Below are positions 9,179-16,931 of a DNA stretch of 64,000 bases, one piece after another. The notes beneath the pieces were generated by a model, which saw nothing but the letters and a program-made list of their open reading frames with translations, was not told the origin of the DNA and did not search any database. Origin of the DNA: an uncultured Sulfitobacter sp. Lineage in GTDB: Bacteria; Pseudomonadota; Alphaproteobacteria; Rhodobacterales; Rhodobacteraceae. The number at the start of each line of letters is the position of its first letter. The stretch's first letter is position 1. The position numbers were made by a program, and so were the translations under genes. The DNA is taken from assembly GCA_947502265.1 (NCBI GenBank), contig CANMZB010000014.1, forward strand, positions 62,001 to 126,000, in the 5' to 3' direction.

Positions 9179-10027
9179 TCAATTTGTGCAGGGGATCGGC
9201 AGGCTGACAACTTCGGAACCCCTACGGGTGCGAATGGTACAGACCTTTTTTGCGGCTGCAACGGGCGCTTTCACTTCATCGGTGATGCCCAGCAGATCGC
9301 GCTGGTTGACCTCGATTGCACCAGCGACAGTGTCGTCACCAACACCGACCAGCGAAAGGGCCAGACGACCGGTGGTTTGCGCCTGCGCCAGTGCGGCCAC
9401 CTGATTGGGGCTGACGGCGACGGTTACGGTACGCGCAATCATCGCGCCATCCATTTCGCCTGCACGCTGGTCGACGGCGATCAACTGGATGCCGGTATCA
9501 ATCAGCTTGGTCACATCAGAGCTGTTTTGCCCGCCACCAACCCGACCTGTCCAATAGACATCGACCTTATCCCCCGGACGCAGGAAACCCGACACACCAG
9601 AGGACACATCGACCCTGATCGCAAACGCGCGCATGCCGCGTTCCAGCCGCGAGGTCAGGCCCGCTTCCTCACCCGGTAATGTTACCTTGACGGCGAGTAG
9701 AGGCTCGTTTTTTTCAATCGGGCGCAGTACCACGCGGCGCTCTTCGCTGTTTTCAGGGAAAAGGGACACTTCGTTCTCGAAGCTGCCGTCGGGGATTGCT
9801 GTCACCGGAAAATCGACGGCGCGCACATCCTTTTTTTCCAGCTTTTCGCCGTATTTCAAAGCGCGCGCTGCGACATAAATTGTTTTTGTGGGGATGATTT
9901 TCTGCTTGGCCGCCTCCGCGCGGGCGATGGCGGATTTGTATTGCCCGATCTGGCCCTTGGCAAGGTACACTGCACCACCCGCCAAGGCGATGCCGACCAA
10001 TAGCACGAGTGCAAATATCATACGCAT
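9179..10027 (-). CDS. cpaB: Flp pilus assembly protein CpaB/RcpC
   Basis: This 282-residue periplasmic protein has an N-terminal membrane anchor (MRMIFALVLLVGIALAGGAV), then a SAF-type domain (IYVAARALKYGEKLEKKDVR; NEPLLAVKVTLPGEEAGLTS) and the RcpC/CpaB domain (MRAFAIRVDVSSGVSGFLRP then GDKVDVYWTGRVGG). CpaB is thought to work with the secretin, possibly by binding peptidoglycan. It is the first large gene after the pilins. Start, length and domain order are normal for the family. Confidence 0.93.
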   Translation of the reverse strand: MRMIFALVLLVGIALAGGAVYLAKGQIGQYKSAIARAEAAKQKIIPTKTIYVAARALKYGEKLEKKDVRAVDFPVTAIPDGSFENEVSLFPENSEERRVVLRPIEKNEPLLAVKVTLPGEEAGLTSRLERGMRAFAIRVDVSSGVSGFLRPGDKVDVYWTGRVGGGQNSSDVTKLIDTGIQLIAVDQRAGEMDGAMIARTVTVAVSPNQVAALAQAQTTGRLALSLVGVGDDTVAGAIEVNQRDLLGITDEVKAPVAAAKKVCTIRTRRGSEVVSLPIPCTN

Positions 10028-10161
10028 GTTCGTGTTCCTCTTTACCTCATGGCCCGGCGAAAACCGGACGGTTCTTTTGCTGCGACTACGCTACCGGCCG
10101 ACTGTGGTATTTTGTTGACGGAACTACGCAATTCACATGCCAGGCGCAAAAGATCTGCGGA

Positions 10162-10359
10162 TTATTCGATGCCCGCCAATTCTTCGACGGTCTTTTCGGT
10201 AAGGTAGGCGCCGACGTTATCACCGACGCTGCTGCTGCTTTGCTGAATTGCGGCGAATGATGCGATGGCAAGGCCACAGACGGCGGCCGTCAGGACAACC
10301 CAATCAACCGTTACCGCACCGTTTTCATCCAACACGATAGATTTGATCCGATTCAACAT
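10162..10359 (-). CDS. Flp-like type IVb pilin, copy 2
   Basis: This 65-residue protein has a short basic leader (MLNRIKSIVLDENG), then AVTVDWVVLTAAVCGLAIAS, a hydrophobic helix, and a short polar tail ending EELAGIE. The layout of basic leader, Gly at the cleavage point and hydrophobic start of the mature protein is that of Flp prepilins processed by CpaA. Canonical Flp pilins carry Glu-Tyr at mature positions 5-6; here they are Asp-Trp. The gene is 134 bases ahead of cpaB and 108 bases behind a very similar gene. The pilin assignment is inferred from this layout and position; such genes are often left as hypothetical. Confidence 0.72.
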   Translation of the reverse strand: MLNRIKSIVLDENGAVTVDWVVLTAAVCGLAIASFAAIQQSSSSVGDNVGAYLTEKTVEELAGIE

Positions 10360-10410
10360 TTCTATTTCACTTTCGAGTGTGTTTGCCGCAATGCAACCGG
10401 GAATGAAGAA

Positions 10411-10442
10411 GGGAGCTGCATTCTATGCAGAACGCAGCTCCC
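10411..10442 (-). terminator. Hairpin between the two pilin-like genes
   Basis: GGGAGCTGC and GCAGCTCCC form a 9-bp stem, continued after one mismatch by TTCT/AGAA around an ATGC loop. It lies 25 bases past the stop of the first pilin-like gene and is followed on the minus strand by TTCTTCATTCC. It probably ends most transcripts after the first pilin, as expected when the major pilin is made in excess. Confidence 0.65.
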
Positions 10443-10467
10443 CAAAGCTTAGGCTCTTACGAGACCA

Positions 10468-10683
10468 TTATTCGCTGCCGCCGCCTTCGGCTGGCGCGCC
10501 GACTGTCCCGGTCTCAAGGCCGGACAGGAAAGCAGCTGTGTTCTGTGTCATGTCGGATGCACCGGATTGGATCGAACCGTAAGCGGCGATCGCCAGGCCA
10601 ACAACCGCAGCTGTCAGAACAACCCAGTCAACTGTTACGGCGCCATCTTCGTCATTGCGGAAGTTTTTGATAAATTTCATCAT
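10468..10683 (-). CDS. Flp-like type IVb pilin, copy 1
   Basis: This 71-residue protein starts MMKFIKNFRNDEDG and continues with AVTVDWVVLTAAVVGLAIAA, then a small-residue tail rich in Gly, Ala, Ser and Thr. It shares the block GAVTVDWVVLTAAV with the next gene, so the two are paralogues. The ATG at 10683 is chosen because GGAGGG lies eight bases upstream; a longer frame to 10725 has no such site. It is the first gene of the Tad operon and sits next to an AT-rich promoter region, so it may be the main pilus subunit. Asp-Trp replaces the usual Glu-Tyr after the cleavage Gly. Confidence 0.75.
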   Translation of the reverse strand: MMKFIKNFRNDEDGAVTVDWVVLTAAVVGLAIAAYGSIQSGASDMTQNTAAFLSGLETGTVGAPAEGGGSE

Positions 10684-11033
10684 GTTAGTGTCCCTCCAAA
10701 GGATCAGTTTGATTTCTTGTTCCAACCTTGCTCTGCTTGATGACCCGCTCTCATTCAGGTCTGCGTCACTTGGTATGACGCTATATAGCCGGATGATTGG
10801 GGCATGAATTTGGCGGCAAACATGGCATTTATCTTATTAAGCAGTTAATCACGTGCAATGTTGTCAAGTTGTTGAATTATAAGGAATTATATAATGATAA
10901 ATTACATTCCTGATTAACGTTTGCGACCCAAACACCGCAATTATGGCAAATTCGCCATGTTTGACTGCCGCAATCTGTGGATTTTACGGGGTTTTTGGGG
11001 GATGGTGCATATAAAAATACGAGAGCAGAGCGC
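10684..11033. promoter_or_regulatory. AT-rich divergent promoter region between pilin and transglycosylase genes
   Basis: These 350 bases hold no gene. The middle (about 10800-10960) is much richer in A and T than its surroundings. ATGGC (10944-10948) and GCCAT (10955-10959) form an inverted repeat. The word AAACATGGC on the plus strand near 10819-10827 recurs as GCCATGTTT at 10955-10963, so similar elements face both flanking genes. A TTAA-N4-TTAA pair occurs near 10836-10847. I cannot name a regulator. Confidence 0.5.
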
Positions 11034-11864
11034 ATGAAGCATGTATTCCTCCCCTTGGCATTCGGGATGGCTGTAGCGTTTGGTAGCCTTGCAGGGCAAT
11101 CACACGCCGATCAACCGCCCCCGTTTGCGGATTTCTCGCCAAAGTTCGTCAAATCACCCAAGGCAGGGAATCGCACGGGCAAGAAGATCAAGATCAACCG
11201 GCCCGAATTGACGGCTTCTGTCGCCGCCACGCAGCCTGTTGTTGTCGCGCCTTCGGGCAGCACCATCCGCCCGAAGTCCGGTCAGTATGAATGGTTTTGG
11301 TCGGAAATTTCGCCGGAGGCAGCGCAATCGGGTCCGGGGCGCCTTGAGTTGGCGATGACAACTCTGGCCTCTGCGACATCGCGCATCCCCGCGCCACGTC
11401 TGCAACAGATGCAGGATATCGCCAAAATACACGGCATTGATATCCTGCGCTCGAGCATTGGCACCAAAGTGTCTCCGGCGCTGGCCCTCGCGGTGATTGC
11501 AGTTGAATCGTCCGGCAGAACCGATGCGGTGAGCGGGGCAGGGGCGCAGGGGCTGATGCAACTGATGCCGGACACGGCCAGCCGCTTTGGTGTGAATGAC
11601 AGCCTCAAACCCGATCAGAACATCGCGGGGGGGATCAAATACCTTGACTGGCTGATGGGAGAATTCAAAAGCGATCCGATTCTTGTGCTCGCCGGATATA
11701 ATGCGGGCGAGGGATCAGTGCGCAAACATGCGGGCGTGCCGCCTTTTGCCGAGACCCGTGATTATGTACCAAAGGTGCTCGCGGCCTTTCAGGTGGCCAG
11801 AGGTTTGTGTAAAACACCGCCCGAGTTGATCTCGGACGGCTGTGTATTCGCAGCAATGAAATAG
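11034..11864 (+). CDS. Lytic transglycosylase (SLT domain), periplasmic
   Basis: This 276-residue protein has a signal peptide (MKHVFLPLAFGMAVAFGSLA), a linker of about 100 residues, and a C-terminal goose-lysozyme-like SLT domain. The domain shows VSPALALAVIAVESSGRTDA with the catalytic Glu in AVESSGR, GAQGLMQLMPDTASRFGV, and VLAGYNAGEGSVRKHAGVPP, the standard motifs for enzymes that cleave the MurNAc-GlcNAc bond. It is divergent from the Tad operon, and a dedicated transglycosylase could open the wall for the pilus; that link is inferred from position only. The internal ATG at 11034 gives the signal peptide. The frame upstream has no reason to be translated. Confidence 0.88.
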   Translation: MKHVFLPLAFGMAVAFGSLAGQSHADQPPPFADFSPKFVKSPKAGNRTGKKIKINRPELTASVAATQPVVVAPSGSTIRPKSGQYEWFWSEISPEAAQSGPGRLELAMTTLASATSRIPAPRLQQMQDIAKIHGIDILRSSIGTKVSPALALAVIAVESSGRTDAVSGAGAQGLMQLMPDTASRFGVNDSLKPDQNIAGGIKYLDWLMGEFKSDPILVLAGYNAGEGSVRKHAGVPPFAETRDYVPKVLAAFQVARGLCKTPPELISDGCVFAAMK

Positions 11865-11872
11865 GGCGCAGT

Positions 11873-11920
11873 CAGAATTTCGCGAAATTCTGTGCCCAAA
11901 GTCTCCACAGAGACTTTGGG
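11873..11920. terminator. Two adjacent perfect palindromes between convergent genes
   Basis: CAGAATTTCGCGAAATTCTG (11873-11892) is a perfect 20-base palindrome. It is followed by CCCAAAGTCTC (11895-11905) and GAGACTTTGGG (11910-11920), a perfect 11-bp stem with a CACA loop. They occupy the gap between the transglycosylase gene and scoB, which face each other, and probably act as a two-way terminator or a dispersed repeat element. Confidence 0.7.
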
Positions 11921-11940
11921 ACCGTTGCAGCCCGCGTGCC

Positions 11941-12561
11941 TTAGACGAGCGTGGCGTCGGTGGCTGCGCGCAGCTCTTCTTCGGTCACGCCCTCGGCGCA
12001 TTCGACTATCCGCAAACCACCTTCGACCACGTCGAGCACACCAAGGTTGGTGATGATGCGATCCACCACACCTTTGCCGGTAAGTGGCAACGTACATTCC
12101 TTAAGCACCTTGCTCTCGCCGTGCTTGTTGGCGTGATCCATAACGACGATCACACGGCCCACGCCCGCAACCAGATCCATTGCGCCGCCCATCCCTTTGA
12201 CCAGCTTACCCGGAATCATCCAGTTCGCGAGGTCGCCGTTTTCGGCCACTTCCATCGCGCCCAGAATCGCCGCAGCAATCTTGCCGCCCCGAATCATGCC
12301 AAACGACATGGCGCTGTCAAAGTAGGCCGTGCGTTTCAGTTCGGTGATGGTCTGCTTGCCCGCATTGATCAGGTCGGCGTCTTCGTCACCGTCGAACGGG
12401 AAGGGGCCCATGCCCAGCATACCATTCTCGGATTGAAGAGTAATGTCCTTGTCGCCGACATAGTTGGCCACCAGCGTCGGAATTCCGATGCCAAGGTTCA
12501 CATACATACCGTCTTCAAGCTCAAGTGCGGCGCGTGCCGCCATTTGGTTACGATCCCACAT
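11941..12561 (-). CDS. scoB: 3-oxoacid CoA-transferase subunit B
   Basis: This 206-residue beta subunit of succinyl-CoA:3-ketoacid (or acetoacetate) CoA-transferase works in the cytoplasm on ketone bodies and short acyl-CoAs. It starts MWDRNQMAARAALELEDGMY and contains VNLGIGIPTLVANYV and the SENGMLGMGPFP motif that carries the catalytic Glu. The end has the typical TGKGVVDRIITNLGVLDV. It follows scoA after two bases. Length is normal. Whether succinyl-CoA or acetyl-CoA is the donor cannot be told from sequence. Confidence 0.93.
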   Translation of the reverse strand: MWDRNQMAARAALELEDGMYVNLGIGIPTLVANYVGDKDITLQSENGMLGMGPFPFDGDEDADLINAGKQTITELKRTAYFDSAMSFGMIRGGKIAAAILGAMEVAENGDLANWMIPGKLVKGMGGAMDLVAGVGRVIVVMDHANKHGESKVLKECTLPLTGKGVVDRIITNLGVLDVVEGGLRIVECAEGVTEEELRAATDATLV

Positions 12562-12563
12562 GT

Positions 12564-13268
12564 TTATGCACCCTCTTTCTGACGAACAGTGCGTTGTTCG
12601 ATACGTTTCTCGTGATCACCCTGAACGATGCGATGCACATAAATGCCGGGCAGGTGGATGCTGTCGGGATCAAGCGAGCCTGTCGGCACGATCTCTTCGA
12701 CCTCGACGATGCACACTTTCCCGCACATTGCGGCAGGTGGATTGAAGTTACGTGCCGTTTTGCGGAACACAAGATTGCCGGTCTCGTCTGCTTTCCATGC
12801 TTTCACGATGGCCAGATCGGCAAAAATACCCTCTTCGAGGATGTAATCCTCGCCGTTGAAGGATTTAACTTCCTTGCCCTCGGCGATCACGGTGCCGACG
12901 CCTGTTTTGGTGTAAAATCCGGGAATGCCGCTGCCTCCGGCGCGCATGCGCTCGGCCAACGTGCCTTGCGGCGTGAATTCGAGTTCCAGCTCACCTGAGA
13001 GATACTGGCGCATGAATTCGGCGTTCTCACCCACATAGGAGGAGATCATCTTTTTCACCTGCCTGGTTTGCAGCAGGATACCGATTCCGAAATCATCCAC
13101 GCCCGCGTTGTTGGAAGCGAACGTCAGATCTTTTGCGCCAGAATCGCGGATGGCGGACAGCAAAAGCTCCGGGATGCCGGACAGGCCGAACCCCCCCGAT
13201 GCAATCAATATGCCGTCCTTGAGCACTCCGTCGAGAGCCTCGGCGGCGCTTCCATACACTTTCTTCAT
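12564..13268 (-). CDS. scoA: 3-oxoacid CoA-transferase subunit A
   Basis: This 234-residue alpha subunit begins MKKVYGSAAEALDGVLKDGI and has the CoA-transferase glycine-rich segment ASGGFGLSGIPELLLSAI and the family motif SNNAGVDDFGIGILLQTRQV. FTPQGTLAERMRAGGSGIPG matches the CoA-binding part. With scoB it forms the two-subunit transferase for acetoacetate activation. A perfect palindrome lies in its upstream region beside a TTGACA hexamer, so a local repressor may control it. Confidence 0.93.
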   Translation of the reverse strand: MKKVYGSAAEALDGVLKDGILIASGGFGLSGIPELLLSAIRDSGAKDLTFASNNAGVDDFGIGILLQTRQVKKMISSYVGENAEFMRQYLSGELELEFTPQGTLAERMRAGGSGIPGFYTKTGVGTVIAEGKEVKSFNGEDYILEEGIFADLAIVKAWKADETGNLVFRKTARNFNPPAAMCGKVCIVEVEEIVPTGSLDPDSIHLPGIYVHRIVQGDHEKRIEQRTVRQKEGA

Positions 13269-13308
13269 CAGATGGTGCTCCCCTTGTCTGTGAACCTTCG
13301 GGGGAGTT

Positions 13309-13335
13309 TGTGACGCCGCGTCACAGCCATGTCAA
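13309..13335 (-). promoter_or_regulatory. Candidate promoter and operator of scoAB
   Basis: TGTGACGC-C-GCGTCACA (13309-13325) is a perfect 17-base palindrome 41 bases upstream of scoA. On the minus strand a TTGACA hexamer (13330-13335) precedes it by four bases, so the palindrome would fall in the promoter spacer and block polymerase if bound. The -10 match is weak. Confidence 0.5.
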
Positions 13336-13368
13336 TGCAATGCTGCGACGCGGCGGGTCTTGTGGTGA

Positions 13369-13935
13369 TCAGATGATGCGAACCTGTGTACCAACCGGCA
13401 CCATCGCAAAAAGCTCTTTGACGGAAGGGTTGTAAAGGCCGATACAGCCGTCCGACGACAGGCGCCCGATCTTGCGGGTGTCATGGGTGCCGTGGATCAG
13501 ATAGGCAGGCCAGCTGAGATACATGGCGTGGGTGCCCAGCGGATTGTCGGGACCGGGGGGCATATATTTCAGCTCGGGATTGCGCTCCACCATCGAAGCC
13601 GTCGGTGTCCAGTCGGGACCAACCCGCTTGCGCACGACTTCGGTATATCCGCGTTTGGTCAACTCGTCCGTGCGGGGCACGGAGGTGGGGTAAATCTTGT
13701 AGGTCTGGCCATCCCCGCTCCAGAAATGAAGCGCGCGCGAAGTTGTATCGGCGACGATGCTTGCCTTGCCAAGGGTGTCGAAGTGATCACGCCAGTCCTG
13801 CGTGGAAAAGCTCATTACGTTGTTGCGTGCGAATCCTTCACGGGGCGCCTCTTGGGCCAGCAAAAGAGACGGAGTCGCAAGCGTGGCACCCGTAAGGCCC
13901 AGCATGTAGCGGCGTGAAATCGGTGAATTTGTCAT
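13369..13935 (-). CDS. L,D-transpeptidase (YkuD family)
   Basis: This 188-residue exported protein has an N-terminal signal with paired arginines (SPISRRYMLGLTGATLATPS). The YkuD domain shows YLIHGTHDTRKIGRLSSDGC with the catalytic His and Cys164, followed by IGLYNPSVKELF. Such enzymes make 3-3 cross-links in peptidoglycan or attach proteins to it. It lacks a LysM or peptidoglycan-binding domain. An AGAAGGATC ribosome-binding site precedes the ATG. The SRR motif resembles a Tat signal, but a Sec route is also possible. Confidence 0.88.
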   Translation of the reverse strand: MTNSPISRRYMLGLTGATLATPSLLLAQEAPREGFARNNVMSFSTQDWRDHFDTLGKASIVADTTSRALHFWSGDGQTYKIYPTSVPRTDELTKRGYTEVVRKRVGPDWTPTASMVERNPELKYMPPGPDNPLGTHAMYLSWPAYLIHGTHDTRKIGRLSSDGCIGLYNPSVKELFAMVPVGTQVRII

Positions 13936-14054
13936 GTCAGATCCTTCTCTGCTCGTTTTGAGACATCTGAACCATGAATGGCGTCCGGTTGGAAGCGCCC
14001 GGCGCGGCTTCTCACATGAATTTGAGAAACTGCGCCTTCTGCGTTAACACCCGG

Positions 14055-16715
14055 TCAGTCGTCGGCCTTTTTCGTTGCTGCTTTCTTGGCCGGAGCCTTT
14101 TTTGCGGCGGGCTTTTTCACGGGTTCCTTTTTCGCAGCGGGCTTTTTGGCAGGAGCCTTCTTTTTGGCGGGCGCTTTCTTCTTCGCTGCAGGCTTCTTCT
14201 TGCCCGCTTTGGCGGCGCGTTCGTCCAGCAGGATAACAGCTTGCGACAGCGTGATCTCTTCGGGATCAACCGTATCGGGAATCGTCGCGTTCAGCTTTTC
14301 CCATTTTACATAAGGCCCGTATTTGCCCTTCATCACGTTGACAGGACCGCCCGCATCGGGGTGATCGCCCAGCTCGCGCAGTGGCTTGGCGGCCTGACCA
14401 CGCGCACCGCGTGAGGCGACCTTTTCGGCCAAAAGCTGTACTGCGCGGTTCATGCCGACGGTAAACACCTCGTCGATGCCTTCCAGATTGGCGTTGGTGC
14501 CGCCGCGATCGGACGTGCTTTCGGCGTGTTTCAGGTAGGGACCATAGCGCCCGATATTGGACCAGACCATCACGCCGTCTTCGGGGTGCGGTCCGATCTG
14601 GCGCGGCAGAGATAGCAACATAACCGCGCGCTCAAGCTCGAGCTCCTCGGGCGGCCAGTCCTTCGGGATCGACTGGCGTGGCGGTTTCTTGTTCTCTTCT
14701 GTCACAGGTCCACGTTGGACATAGGGGCCAAAACGCCCTTTAAACACGCGGATTTCGTCGCCCTGATCTTCGCCCAAAAGCTTGCCTTCGGGCGGGATGG
14801 CAGAGGCCTCTGCCTCCGGATCGGGAGGGCCGAAGGGGCGTGTATAGCGGCATTCGGGGTAGTTCGAGCAGCCGATGAAGGCCCCGCCGGAGCGCGCGGT
14901 GCGCATCGACAGGCGGCCCGCGCCGCAGTTGGGACACAGGCGCGGATCGGTGCCGTCTTCCGTTGCCGGAAACAGGTGCGGCTCCAGCACCTCGTTGATC
15001 TTTTCCAACACCTCGGTGATGCGCAGATCGGCTGTTTCTGCGATCGCAGCAGAGAAATCACGCCAGAACTGCTCCAACACCTTCTTATAGTCGGCATCCC
15101 CCGCCGACACCTTATCAAGCTGGTTTTCGAGGTCGGCAGTGAAATCATAGCCGATGTAGCGTTTGAAGTAGTTTTCAAGAAAGGCGGTGACCAGACGGCC
15201 CTTGTCCTCGGGGATCAGGCGCTGGCCTTCGCGGCGCACATAGCCACGGTCCTGAATTGTGGTCACGATGCTGGCATAGGTGGACGGGCGCCCGATGCCC
15301 AACTCTTCCATGCGTTTCACCAGCGTCGCTTCGGTATAGCGTGGCGGCGGTTGGGTGAAATGCTGTTCGGGCGTGACCGTGCGCTTGTCCATATTGTCGG
15401 ATTGGTTGATCTGCGGCAGGCGCTTGTCGTCATCATCGACCACATCATCGCGGCCTTCTTCATAAACTTTGAGAAAGCCGTCAAACAGCATCACCTGACC
15501 GGAGGCGCGCAGGCCCACCTGTCCATCGGCGGATGCGATCTCCACGATGGTGCGCTCCAGTCGTGCGCTTTCCATCTGGCAGGCGAGCGTCCGTTTCCAG
15601 ATCAGATCATACAGCTTGCGCTGGTCGCCATCCATCAGCTTGAGCGCATCCGCGTCTTTGGACATTTCCGTGGGGCGGATACATTCGTGCGCTTCCTGCG
15701 CGTTCTTGGCCTTGTTCTTATAGACCCGAGGCGCGCTTGGCACATATTTGTCGCCGTAGCGTTCGGTGATCGTATCACGCGCCATCTGCACGGCTTCGGG
15801 TGCCATGTCGATGCCGTCCGTCCGCATGTAGGTAATGTGACCGGCTTCATACAGACGTTGTGCGGTGGACATTGTCTGGCGCGCGCCCATGCCAAACTTG
15901 CGGCTGGCTTCCTGTTGCAGGGTCGATGTCATGAAGGGGGCGGATGGATTGCGCGAGGCTGGTTTCGCCTCGACGCTCGACACATTCAGATCGCGGCTGT
16001 TGATCGCTTGCACCGCCATTTCGGCCTGCGTGTCGTTCGCCAGATCGAATTTATCCAGCTTCTTTCCCGCCAGCGTGGTCAGGCGCGCCTCGAACTCCTG
16101 CCCTGATGGCGTCGCAAGCAGCGCTTTTACAGTCCAGTATTCGCGGTTGCGGAAGGCTTCGATCTCCATCTCGCGCTCGACAATGATACGCAGGGTGACC
16201 GATTGCACACGGCCTGCGGACTTTGCGCCCGGCAATTTGCGCCACAAAACGGGGGAGAGATTGAAACCCACCAGATAGTCCAGCGCGCGGCGGGCCAGAT
16301 AGGCTTCGACCAGCGGCATATCCACCTCACGCGGGCTTTTCATCGCGTCGGTGACGGCGGCTTTGGTGATTGCGTTGAACACGACGCGCGATACCGGTGT
16401 GTCCTTTTTGATAGATTTGCGCTTGGTCAGGGTTTCCAACAAGTGCCAGCTGATCGCTTCGCCTTCGCGGTCGGGGTCAGTCGCGAGGATCAGTTCGTTA
16501 TCGTCCTTCAGCGCATCGGCAATGGCTTTGACGTGCTTTTTGCTGTCGCTGGCCACCTCCCACAGCATATCGAAATCGTTCTCTGTATCCACAGAGCCAT
16601 CTTTGGGAGGCAGATCACGGACATGGCCGTAAGAGGCCAGAACGGTGAAATTGTCGCCGAGATATTTGTTGATCGTCTTGGCCTTGGCGGGAGATTCGAC
16701 AACGACTACTGGCAT
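14055..16715 (-). CDS. topA: DNA topoisomerase I
   Basis: This 886-residue type IA topoisomerase relaxes negative supercoils. It opens MPVVVVESPAKAKTINKYLG (Toprim Glu), then ILATDPDREGEAISWHLLET (DxD-type metal site). The strand-breaking Tyr296 lies in HITYMRTDG. A C4 zinc finger follows (CPNCGAGRLSMRT with a second Cys pair in GCSNYPEC), then three short topoisomerase C-terminal repeats around RFGPYVQRGP, GRYGPYLKHAE and GKYGPYVKWEK. The last ~50 residues are a Lys/Ala/Pro tail (KKPAAKKKAPAKKK and so on), common in alphaproteobacterial TopA and probably DNA-binding. dprA lies just upstream, a frequent arrangement. Confidence 0.97.
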   Translation of the reverse strand: MPVVVVESPAKAKTINKYLGDNFTVLASYGHVRDLPPKDGSVDTENDFDMLWEVASDSKKHVKAIADALKDDNELILATDPDREGEAISWHLLETLTKRKSIKKDTPVSRVVFNAITKAAVTDAMKSPREVDMPLVEAYLARRALDYLVGFNLSPVLWRKLPGAKSAGRVQSVTLRIIVEREMEIEAFRNREYWTVKALLATPSGQEFEARLTTLAGKKLDKFDLANDTQAEMAVQAINSRDLNVSSVEAKPASRNPSAPFMTSTLQQEASRKFGMGARQTMSTAQRLYEAGHITYMRTDGIDMAPEAVQMARDTITERYGDKYVPSAPRVYKNKAKNAQEAHECIRPTEMSKDADALKLMDGDQRKLYDLIWKRTLACQMESARLERTIVEIASADGQVGLRASGQVMLFDGFLKVYEEGRDDVVDDDDKRLPQINQSDNMDKRTVTPEQHFTQPPPRYTEATLVKRMEELGIGRPSTYASIVTTIQDRGYVRREGQRLIPEDKGRLVTAFLENYFKRYIGYDFTADLENQLDKVSAGDADYKKVLEQFWRDFSAAIAETADLRITEVLEKINEVLEPHLFPATEDGTDPRLCPNCGAGRLSMRTARSGGAFIGCSNYPECRYTRPFGPPDPEAEASAIPPEGKLLGEDQGDEIRVFKGRFGPYVQRGPVTEENKKPPRQSIPKDWPPEELELERAVMLLSLPRQIGPHPEDGVMVWSNIGRYGPYLKHAESTSDRGGTNANLEGIDEVFTVGMNRAVQLLAEKVASRGARGQAAKPLRELGDHPDAGGPVNVMKGKYGPYVKWEKLNATIPDTVDPEEITLSQAVILLDERAAKAGKKKPAAKKKAPAKKKAPAKKPAAKKEPVKKPAAKKAPAKKAATKKADD

Positions 16716-16931
16716 GCGACTAAGGTCCTTCGACGAGTGGTTTTGCGGCGTCTACGGCCTTTGACATGTGGGATGCAAGGGGGCTTTGTCAATGACGGCC
16801 GGGTTTTGGAGGGAACGCTCCGGCAGGAAAACAGGGGGGACGGCGTTGTTTCCAACTGTACCGATGGCCGGCTGCCGCTGTCTCTGGTCACCGGTTTTTC
16901 GACGGTCGCATTGCTGCATTTCCGGCTTTTC

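Noticed and set aside
10830-10920. CtrA-type TTAA sites before the pilin genes
   Set aside because: TTAA pairs occur, but the spacing is four rather than seven bases and AT-rich DNA gives such words by chance.
14070-14220. Repetitive DNA that resembles a tandem repeat
   Set aside because: It encodes the Lys/Ala/Pro tail of topoisomerase I, a known low-complexity tail, so it is not a separate repeat element.
14715-16106. 463-codon plus-strand frame inside topA
   Set aside because: It lies wholly opposite the catalytic core of topA and has no recognisable domain.
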